Assembly (NCBI RefSeq): GCF_024752305.1
Contig: NZ_JANTHX010000004.1
Location: 124,001-188,000 of the forward strand
Reading direction: 5' to 3'
Source: Protaetiibacter mangrovi
Lineage (GTDB): Bacteria > Actinomycetota > Actinomycetes > Actinomycetales > Microbacteriaceae
DNA: 64,000 bases
Every line of letters begins with the position of its first letter. Positions within the stretch are counted from its first letter, which is position 1. The notes beneath the pieces were generated by a model. That model ran no database searches and had not been told where the DNA came from. It saw only the letters and a program-made list of their open reading frames with translations. This document shows, piece by piece, positions 25,059-32,695 of this stretch. A program made the translations under genes and the position numbers.

Positions 25059-25979
25059 ATGTCCGCATCCGTCACCGAGACCGTCCCCCCGACGACCGAC
25101 GACGACCTGGGATTCACCGTCCGCCGCCGCCGCAGGTGGCCGTGGGTCGTCGCCGCCGTCGTGCTGGTCGCCGGGATCGCCGCCGCCCTGATCCTGCCGC
25201 GGCTCATCGGCACCACCTCGCCCAACCTCACGGCGGGAGCGACGCTCACGGTCGTCACCGCCGAGGGCAACGCCGCCGAGCAGGCGCTCGTGCAGTTCGT
25301 CGCCGACGAGGTCGCCCCGAGGTACGGCATCACGGTGCAGTTCACGGGCCTCTCCGACTCGACCACGCTCAACCGGGCGGTGAGCGAGGGCGAGGTCGCC
25401 GGAACCGTCTACCAGCACAAGCTCTGGCTCTCGCAGGTGCTCGCGGCGAACCCCGACTTCCGCGAGCAGGCGGCCACCCCCGTCTTCCGCTGGGGATTCG
25501 GGCTGTGGAGCGCGAAGTACAGCTCGGTCGACGAGATCCCCGACGGCGCGAACATCTCGCTCTACTCCGATCCCGCGAACGAGGCGCAGGGGCTGTGGGT
25601 GCTCGAGCGCGCCGGGCTCATCACCCTGGATCCCGCCGTCGACAAGTGGACGGCGACCCAGGACGACATCGTCGAGAACCCGAAGCACCTCACCTTCACC
25701 CTGCTGGACTTCGCGGCGCAGTCGCGTTCGCTCCCGGACCTCGACGCGGCGGTCGGCTACACCGAGTACTACCTGGCGGCCGACATCCCGATCCAGCAGC
25801 AGATCTTCGCCCCGCCCGCCCCCGACGAGTTCGCCGGGCAGCTCACGATCGGGTCGGACTACGCGGACGCGCCGAACATCGTCGCGCTCGTGAAGGCGTT
25901 CCAGGACCCGGCCGTGCAGGAGTTCCTCGCCACCGATCCGCGCGTGAAGGGGATCCTGCTGCCGCTCGACGCGGAGTAG
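25059..25979 (+). CDS. metQ: MetQ/NlpA-family binding protein with a membrane anchor instead of a lipobox
   Basis: A 306-residue substrate-binding protein of the NlpA (lipoprotein 9) family that should deliver methionine to MetI. Family features are LTVVTAEGNAAEQ at the start of the domain, YQHKLWL, ISLYSDPANEAQGLWVLERAG, the LTFTLLDFAAQ segment and VGYTEYYLAA. Unusually, the N terminus has no signal-peptide lipobox and no cysteine. About 24 cytoplasmic residues and an Arg cluster are followed by one hydrophobic helix (about residues 29-50), so the protein is predicted to be tethered by a transmembrane anchor. The ATG at 25059 is the only sensible start. A hairpin follows the stop. Confidence 0.85.
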   Translation: MSASVTETVPPTTDDDLGFTVRRRRRWPWVVAAVVLVAGIAAALILPRLIGTTSPNLTAGATLTVVTAEGNAAEQALVQFVADEVAPRYGITVQFTGLSDSTTLNRAVSEGEVAGTVYQHKLWLSQVLAANPDFREQAATPVFRWGFGLWSAKYSSVDEIPDGANISLYSDPANEAQGLWVLERAGLITLDPAVDKWTATQDDIVENPKHLTFTLLDFAAQSRSLPDLDAAVGYTEYYLAADIPIQQQIFAPPAPDEFAGQLTIGSDYADAPNIVALVKAFQDPAVQEFLATDPRVKGILLPLDAE

Positions 25980-25996
25980 CGCGCCGCACGGCGACA

Positions 25997-26023
25997 CCCC
26001 GTCCGGCTCCCAGCCGGGCGGGG
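25997..26023 (+). terminator. Stem-loop after metQ
   Basis: CCCCG-CCGGCT pairs with AGCCGG-CGGGG, with one mismatch and a 3-nt loop. It begins 18 bp after the metQ stop and abuts the -10 of the next gene, so it probably ends the metNIQ transcript. Confidence 0.6.
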
Positions 26024-26029
26024 TAGTCT
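26024..26029 (+). promoter_or_regulatory. Leaderless -10 element of the small membrane protein pair
   Basis: TAGTCT ends 7 nt before the ATG at 26037. Confidence 0.5.
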
Positions 26030-26036
26030 GCCGGGC

Positions 26037-26171
26037 ATGCCCGACCGTCTTCCCGGTGACCCGCCGCCCAAGATCACGACGAACCGGATCATCATCTGGA
26101 TCGTCGTCGCCGGTGTCGGGCTCTGGCTCATCGGCACGGGCATCGCGGGCATCATCGCGAAGGCCGGGTGA
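26037..26171 (+). CDS. Small single-pass membrane protein (44 residues)
   Basis: A 44-residue protein: a Pro-rich cytoplasmic start (MPDRLPGDPPPKITTNR), then one hydrophobic helix of about 22 residues rich in Ile, Val and Gly, ending in IIAKAG. Support comes from a leaderless promoter directly upstream and from an ATGA overlap with the next small gene. I recall similar short proteins in related actinobacteria; the function is unknown. Confidence 0.6.
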   Translation: MPDRLPGDPPPKITTNRIIIWIVVAGVGLWLIGTGIAGIIAKAG

Positions 26172-26263
26172 TGGACCGTCGCACCTCGCGGCTCGTGATG
26201 TACGGCGGCCTCGTGCTGATCGTCGCGATCGTCGTGCTGGTCGTCGCGTTCAGCCCGCGCTGA
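26171..26263 (+). CDS. Very small membrane protein (30 residues)
   Basis: A 30-residue protein: a basic N terminus (MDRRTSRLVM), then a single hydrophobic helix made almost only of Val, Leu, Ile and Ala, ending FSPR. Its ATG overlaps the stop of the 44-residue gene (ATGA), so it is translated with it if real. Length alone makes chance possible, but the strict hydrophobic run after a positively charged start is what a genuine small membrane protein looks like. Function unknown. Confidence 0.5.
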   Translation: MDRRTSRLVMYGGLVLIVAIVVLVVAFSPR

Positions 26264-26274
26264 GCGCGGCGTCG

Positions 26275-26280
26275 TAGGAT
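26275..26280 (+). promoter_or_regulatory. Leaderless -10 element
   Basis: TAGGAT ends 6 nt before the ATG at 26287. Confidence 0.5.
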
Positions 26281-26286
26281 TCCGGC

Positions 26287-26499
26287 ATGCCCACCGACTT
26301 CTGGGGAAACGCGATCTTCTCCGTGGTCCCCACGATCGCGCTGGGGCTCGTGTTCTGGTTCGTGATGCGCTCGATCATCCGCGCCGACCGCACCGAGCGC
26401 GCGGAGTACGCCCGCATGGAGGCCGAGGAGCGCACCCGCCGCGCGGCCGCCCGCGCCGTGCCGACCTCCGCCGAGCCCGAGGTCGACTCCGCCCGCTGA
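26287..26499 (+). CDS. Small membrane protein with charged C-terminal helix
   Basis: A 70-residue protein with one transmembrane helix (about residues 11-28, AIFSVVPTIALGLVFWFV) followed by a highly charged Arg/Glu-rich helix that would lie in the cytoplasm. It is the third small membrane gene in a row here. The leaderless promoter at 26275-26280 fixes the start. No family assignment can be made from the sequence alone; a role in membrane stress or as a regulatory peptide of a larger complex is only a guess. Confidence 0.65.
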   Translation: MPTDFWGNAIFSVVPTIALGLVFWFVMRSIIRADRTERAEYARMEAEERTRRAAARAVPTSAEPEVDSAR

Positions 26500-26520
26500 G
26501 CCGAGCTGCGGTGGTCGTCC

Positions 26521-26641
26521 CAAATCAAGGACTCGAGCAACCCGAATCAAGGAGTTGCTGCTCGGAAACGGCCCCGCCTGCCCCGCCCGCAACATCCGTC
26601 ACACCGGGTCCTTGATTTGGGTTGCTCGACTCCTTGATTCG
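26521..26641. repeat. Long inverted repeat, 34-bp arms
   Basis: The left arm (26521-26554) starts CAAATCAAGGACTCGAGCAA and the right arm (26608-26641) is its reverse complement at 30 of 34 positions, ending TCGACTCCTTGATTCG. A 53-nt GC-rich loop separates them. Each arm itself carries two TCAAGGA or TCCTTGA units, so the whole is a palindrome of smaller repeats. It lies in the 250-bp gap between a small membrane gene and the pirin gene; no ORF in it is supported. Confidence 0.85.
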
Positions 26642-26708
26642 GGAGGCGAGCGCTCGCAGGTGCGCGGTGCCGTCCGGCCGCATCGGCGGGGGTCGGGTCT
26701 CGGCTCGC

Positions 26709-26744
26709 CCCGGACCCGGACCCGGACCCGGACCCGGACCCGGA
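26709..26744. repeat. Hexanucleotide tandem repeat (CCCGGA x6)
   Basis: Six uninterrupted CCCGGA units lie just beyond the pirin stop codon. It is a simple-sequence tract that could vary in copy number by slippage; it is outside any coding sequence I accept. Confidence 0.9.
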
Positions 26745-26749
26745 TGCGG

Positions 26750-27730
26750 TCAGCCGCGGTCGCGCGGACGCAGCCGCACGTTCGGCAGTTCGGGCGCGGG
26801 GAGCGGAGCGCCATCGTAGCCGTCGACGTGGCCGAAGCGGCCCGCGCGGTCGGCATCCGCGATCACCTCGCCCTGCCACTCCTCGCGGAAGGCCACGATC
26901 TCGTCGTGGCTGCGTCCGACGAAGTTCCACCACATGACGATCGGCTCCTCGAGCGGGGCGCCCCCGATCAGCAGCACGCGCAGCGGCCCCGTCGGCGCCT
27001 CGATGCGCAGGGCATCGGATCCGGCCGGCACGACGCCCAGGTGGTGCGCCGGCACCTCCGCCCCCTGCAGCCGCGCCGGCTCGTGGTCGACGACGAGCCC
27101 GTACTCGAAGCCGGGGTCGGCGGGCAGCTCGACGGATGCGCCCGCGGGCAGCGTCAGCTCCGCGGCGACGAGCGGCGTGTACGCGGTGACCGGCGACGTC
27201 ACGCCGAGCCACGACCCGACGAACACCCGCAGCGTCGCCTCGCCGACGTGCGCGACATCCGCCACGTGATGCTCGAAGAACGGGGCGACGCCTCGGTGCG
27301 CATCCGGCAGGGCGGTCCACAGCTGCACGCCGTGCAGGGTCGCGGCGGCCGTCGTCGACACCTCGGAGTGCTGGATGCCGCTGCCCGCGGTCATGAGGTT
27401 CACGGCGCCCGGGTCGATGAGCTGGTGCGCGCCCGTCGAGTCGCGGTGCTCGATCTGCCCCTCGTACAGCCAGCTCACCGTCTGCAGCCCAGTGTGCGGA
27501 TGCGGCGGCGTGTCCATCGTGCCCGCGCGCGGGGCGGGGGTCGGCCCGTAGGAGTCGACGAAGCACCAGGCGCCGATGAGCGAACGCGTGCGCTGCGGCA
27601 GCGTGCGGCGCACCATGAGCGCCCGCGGGCCGCCGAGCGGCACCTCGCGTGGGGCCATCACCTCGACACCGCCCGCATCCGGATCCGCGACGCACACGAG
27701 CTCCTGCGGGTCGCGTTCGAGGTTGCTCAT
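26750..27730 (-). CDS. Pirin-family cupin protein
   Basis: A 326-residue bicupin of the pirin family. The metal site of the N-terminal cupin is visible as PPHPHTGLQTVSWLYEGQIE followed by HRDS, with further ligands in SGIQHSE. Family members act as iron-dependent dioxygenases (quercetinase) or redox-sensitive regulators; which applies here is unknown. The ATG at 27730 is preceded by a leaderless promoter (27737-27742). Downstream, on its 3' side, lie the hexamer tandem repeat and the long inverted repeat. Confidence 0.9.
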   Translation of the reverse strand: MSNLERDPQELVCVADPDAGGVEVMAPREVPLGGPRALMVRRTLPQRTRSLIGAWCFVDSYGPTPAPRAGTMDTPPHPHTGLQTVSWLYEGQIEHRDSTGAHQLIDPGAVNLMTAGSGIQHSEVSTTAAATLHGVQLWTALPDAHRGVAPFFEHHVADVAHVGEATLRVFVGSWLGVTSPVTAYTPLVAAELTLPAGASVELPADPGFEYGLVVDHEPARLQGAEVPAHHLGVVPAGSDALRIEAPTGPLRVLLIGGAPLEEPIVMWWNFVGRSHDEIVAFREEWQGEVIADADRAGRFGHVDGYDGAPLPAPELPNVRLRPRDRG

Positions 27731-27736
27731 GGCCAG

Positions 27737-27742
27737 ACCCTA
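27737..27742 (-). promoter_or_regulatory. Leaderless -10 element of the pirin gene
   Basis: On the minus strand TAGGGT ends 6 nt before the ATG at 27730. Confidence 0.5.
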
Positions 27743-27754
27743 CGCTCCAGCCCC

Positions 27755-27812
27755 CGAGTGGTCGTATTTCGGGCTCAAAACGGGAGCTTTGAGCCCGAAA
27801 TACGACTACTCG
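27755..27812. repeat. Palindromic element C, copy 1 (25-bp arms)
   Basis: The left arm (27755-27779, core GTCGTATTTCGGGCTCAAA) and right arm (27788-27812) match in inverted orientation at 24 of 25 positions with an 8-nt loop. A decayed second copy lies at 28938-28992. The element sits between the divergently oriented pirin gene and the orphan lipoprotein gene. Confidence 0.88.
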
Positions 27813-27865
27813 GCGGGTGGGGAGGCGGCCCAGTTGTGGGGGTCGAGGGGGCGCGGGAGGGTTCC

Positions 27866-27871
27866 TAGGCT
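27866..27871 (+). promoter_or_regulatory. Leaderless -10 element of the orphan lipoprotein gene
   Basis: TAGGCT ends 7 nt before the ATG at 27879, which also coincides with the start of a lipoprotein signal peptide. Confidence 0.55.
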
Positions 27872-27878
27872 GGCGGGC

Positions 27879-28931
27879 ATGTCGAGGTCGCGTCGCGTCG
27901 CCGCCGTCGCGCTCGTCGCGACGGTCGCCGTCGGGCTCACCGGCTGCTCGTTCCTGGGCGACATCGTCGACGGGCAGCGGATCACGACCGAGCGTCTCGG
28001 CGTCGCCGACGCCCTGCGGGTGCTCGTCGGGCAGCTCGAGCAGCTCGAGCAGGTGGAGTCGGCGAGCTACTCCTTCGACGCCGCCGACGTGTCCACCACC
28101 CCGGGCGTCGAGGTCGAGCTCGCGACCCTCGACGGCGACGACTGGCGCGAGGTCGCGGACACGATCGAGCAGGCGGCCTCCGCGGATGCGCTCGCCGACT
28201 ATCCGGTCGCCGTCGACCTCAGCGCCGGCGCGGTCTCAGGATGGTTCGACACGCAGTACGGAGCCGACTGGATCGGCGAGGACGTGCTCGCGACCGCTCG
28301 ACGCATGGGGGAGCTGTTCCCGGATGCGCGCGTCGGGCTGTCGGGGGCGGCCGAGTCCGCCGCGTTCGTCTCGGTCGGGGTGCCGGGGTCGGCGGAGGAG
28401 CTGCTCGACCGGGTCGCGGGCGACGCGGCGGTACGCGACGTGATCGCTGCACTCGATCCGTCCCACATCGCCCTGACGCTCGGAGCGCCCGGCCTCGAGC
28501 TCTCCGGCGCGGCCGTCGCCACCGAAGCGGCCGACTGGGCGCGGCAGGTCCTGTCCGTGCCCCTGCCCCGCTCCGGGGGTGAGCTCTCCTCCGGCTGGGT
28601 GCAGGTCACGGCGAGCGGTCCGCCGGGCGACACGTGGCTCGGTGTCGAGCTCGTCGGCGACTCGGCCCTCGGCGAGGGGGCGGCCTGGGATGCGCTCCTC
28701 GACCTGCTCGAGACGCCGGTGCCGCAGGTCAACGGTCCCGACGGGTGCGTGCCGCTGCAGGTGATGTACGCGTGGCCGGGCGTGCAGGGCAACTTCCCCT
28801 CGTTCACGAACGGCTGCTTCGGGCTGGAGATCATCTCCACCGACCCGGACCGCCCGTCGCTCGTCGCGCTTCGGGAGGCTCTCGCCGCATCCGGCCTCGA
28901 TCTCGAGGCGCTCGGCTTCACCCTCGGCTGA
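27879..28931 (+). CDS. Orphan lipoprotein of unknown function
   Basis: A 350-residue lipoprotein. The signal peptide ends in the lipobox GLTGC with Cys23 lipidated. The mature part is acidic and rich in Val, Ala and Asp, with no domain I recognise. Two cysteines near the C terminus (DGCVPLQ and NGCFGLE) could form a disulfide outside the membrane. Flanking copies of palindromic element C on both sides (27755-27812 and 28938-28992) make the gene look like a unit between repeats. Function unknown. Confidence 0.75.
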   Translation: MSRSRRVAAVALVATVAVGLTGCSFLGDIVDGQRITTERLGVADALRVLVGQLEQLEQVESASYSFDAADVSTTPGVEVELATLDGDDWREVADTIEQAASADALADYPVAVDLSAGAVSGWFDTQYGADWIGEDVLATARRMGELFPDARVGLSGAAESAAFVSVGVPGSAEELLDRVAGDAAVRDVIAALDPSHIALTLGAPGLELSGAAVATEAADWARQVLSVPLPRSGGELSSGWVQVTASGPPGDTWLGVELVGDSALGEGAAWDALLDLLETPVPQVNGPDGCVPLQVMYAWPGVQGNFPSFTNGCFGLEIISTDPDRPSLVALREALAASGLDLEALGFTLG

Positions 28932-28937
28932 GCGCCA

Positions 28938-28992
28938 GCGGTCGTATTTCGGGTCTAAAACCTGGGCTATGAGCCCGAAAAAAGACTACTCG
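28938..28992. repeat. Palindromic element C, decayed copy 2, overlapping a gene end
   Basis: GGTCGTATTTCGGG and GAGCCCGAAA with the trailing GACTACTCG match copy 1, while the middle has diverged. The 3' end of the element provides the TAG stop codon (28986-28988 read on the minus strand) of the XRE regulator gene. Confidence 0.7.
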
Positions 28993-29222
28993 CGGGGGAG
29001 CTGGGTGAGCAGCTCACCCGGCTGGCAGTCGAGCGCGTCGCAGATCGCGGTGAGGGTCGAGAAGCGGATGGCGCGCGCCCGGTCGTTCTTGAGCACCGAC
29101 AGGTTCACGAGGCTCACCCCGACCAGTTCGGAGAGCCGGGTGAGCGTCATCCCGCGCTCCTCGAGCAGCTCGTCGAGCCGGCAGTGGATACGGCTCTCGT
29201 CGTCGGTCTCGGCGGGCGCCAT
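28986..29222 (-). CDS. XRE-family (Cro/C1) helix-turn-helix regulator
   Basis: A 78-residue DNA-binding protein consisting of a single HTH_3-type domain: LDELLEERGMTLTRLSELVG then VNLSVLKNDRARAIRFSTLTAICDALDCQPGELL. It resembles the small YozG-type regulators that pair with DUF2975 membrane proteins. The ATG overlaps the stop of the DUF2975 gene (ATGA), so the two are co-translated. Its stop codon lies within palindromic element C. The probable operator is the AT-rich palindrome at 29843-29879 before the first gene of the pair. Confidence 0.88.
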   Translation of the reverse strand: MAPAETDDESRIHCRLDELLEERGMTLTRLSELVGVSLVNLSVLKNDRARAIRFSTLTAICDALDCQPGELLTQLPRE

Positions 29223-29829
29223 CAGACGAGCCCCTCGGCGTCGCGCTGCAGGCGCTCGCCGACGACGAAGACGGTGGTGATGAGCGCCACGGCGAACGCG
29301 GCGAGGATGAACGGGAACGGCTGGATCGCCATGACGACGTTGTCGAAGGTGCCATCGGAGATCTGGGCGAACGCGGCGTTGGCGCCCATGTTGCCGAAGA
29401 ACGGCACGACGGCGAATCCGACGAGCCCGACGATGCCCGCCGTGCCGACGAGGCGCGAGTTGCCGGGACCGAACACCCGGCCGGCGAAGACCGAGCGAGC
29501 GAGGTACGCGAGGCAGGTGACGACCGTCACGACGGTGAGCACGAGCGCCACCTGCTGCAGCACGAGTGCGATGACCGCCGCGGGGGCAGCCCCGAGACGG
29601 TGAGCACGGCCTGGTCGAGCCCGACGGTGACCGGCGCGCCTCCGGGGCCGATGGGTGCGTCGGCCGGTGTGCCGCCGAACTCGGCGAGCACGGGCACGTC
29701 GCGGTTCACCACGACCTCGATCACCCGCAGCGTCGCGGCGACGGTGGTCCAGATCGCGATGCCGATTCCCGCGACCACGAAGATCCAGATCCCGACCCGG
29801 TCGGAGCGGCTGGGGGTGTAGGGCTGCAT
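29222..29829 (-). pseudogene. DUF2975-like membrane protein, frameshifted at a homopolymer
   Basis: Two overlapping minus-strand frames together give one DUF2975-type membrane protein of about 200 residues. The first frame starts at the ATG 29829 (Shine-Dalgarno AGGAGGT at 29834-29840) and encodes the first transmembrane helix and the extracytoplasmic part up to DQAVLTVSGLP. The second frame encodes the remaining three helices (LQQVALVLTVVTVVTCLAYLA onward) and ends at 29222. The break is at a run of five C on the coding strand (29582-29586): six, or three, would restore ...SGLP-(P)-AAVIALVLQQV. The downstream HTH partner is intact. Either the gene is inactivated, the run is slippage-prone, or the base is a sequencing error. 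Confidence 0.75.
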
Positions 29830-29842
29830 GGCGACCTCCTTA

Positions 29843-29879
29843 CTTATCGAATATCGTTAATATAACGACTATCGATAAG
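29843..29879. promoter_or_regulatory. AT-rich palindromic operator of the DUF2975/XRE pair
   Basis: CTTATCGAATATCGTTA and TAACGACTATCGATAAG (29843-29859 and 29863-29879) are inverted repeats matching at 14 of 17 positions. This is the only strongly AT-rich block nearby and lies directly before the Shine-Dalgarno of the DUF2975 gene. A binding site for the adjacent XRE protein is the simplest reading. Confidence 0.6.
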
Positions 29880-29898
29880 GCCTGCAAGTCTCGGGGAG

Positions 29899-29958
29899 CT
29901 GAGGCGTCGGTTTGCGTCGCGTGAGGGCGGGCGCGAGCGACACAAAGTGACGCCTCAG
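29899..29958. repeat. 60-bp inverted repeat upstream of clpC
   Basis: CTGAGGCGTC (29899-29908) pairs perfectly with GACGCCTCAG (29949-29958). Inside, TTTGCGTCGC pairs with GCGACACAAA with one mismatch. It lies between the divergent DUF2975 and clpC genes, about 60 bp upstream of the clpC -10, and may be a mobile palindrome or a regulatory site. Confidence 0.7.
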
Positions 29959-30020
29959 GGATGGAGGTGCAGCGGATGCGCCCAGGGCGAACAGGGGCAT
30001 CCCGGGGAGGGGCCGCTCGT

Positions 30021-30026
30021 TACCCT
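30021..30026 (+). promoter_or_regulatory. Candidate -10 element of clpC
   Basis: TACCCT would start transcription near 30033 and leave a leader of about 40 nt carrying the AGAGGAG ribosome-binding site directly before the ATG at 30072. No -35 consensus is clear. Confidence 0.4.
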
Positions 30027-30071
30027 CGATGTATCGCCGCAGCACCCGCGCGTGCGGCGAGAGGAGCTGAC

Positions 30072-32588
<2,517 letters not shown>

Positions 32589-32606
32589 GCGCGGGCGCAG
32601 TCGCAG

Positions 32607-32640
32607 ACAGGCGGCGGGGGCGGTTGCTCCCGCCGCCTGT
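32607..32640 (+). terminator. Stem-loop terminator after clpC
   Basis: ACAGGCGGCGGG and CCCGCCGCCTGT pair over 12 bp with a 10-nt loop, starting 18 bp after the clpC stop. There is no T run, as is usual in high-GC actinobacteria. Confidence 0.7.
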
Positions 32641-32683
32641 GCGTCATGCCGCCCGGGCGTGCGACTGCTCCCGCCGCCGCGTG

Positions 32684-32689
32684 TAGCGT
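32684..32689 (+). promoter_or_regulatory. Leaderless -10 element of the aminotransferase gene
   Basis: TAGCGT ends 6 nt before the ATG at 32696. Confidence 0.55.
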
Positions 32690-32695
32690 GTCGGC

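Noticed and set aside
26709-26744. CRISPR-like array from the CCCGGA repeats
   Set aside because: The unit is only 6 bp without spacers; no cas gene is present in the window.
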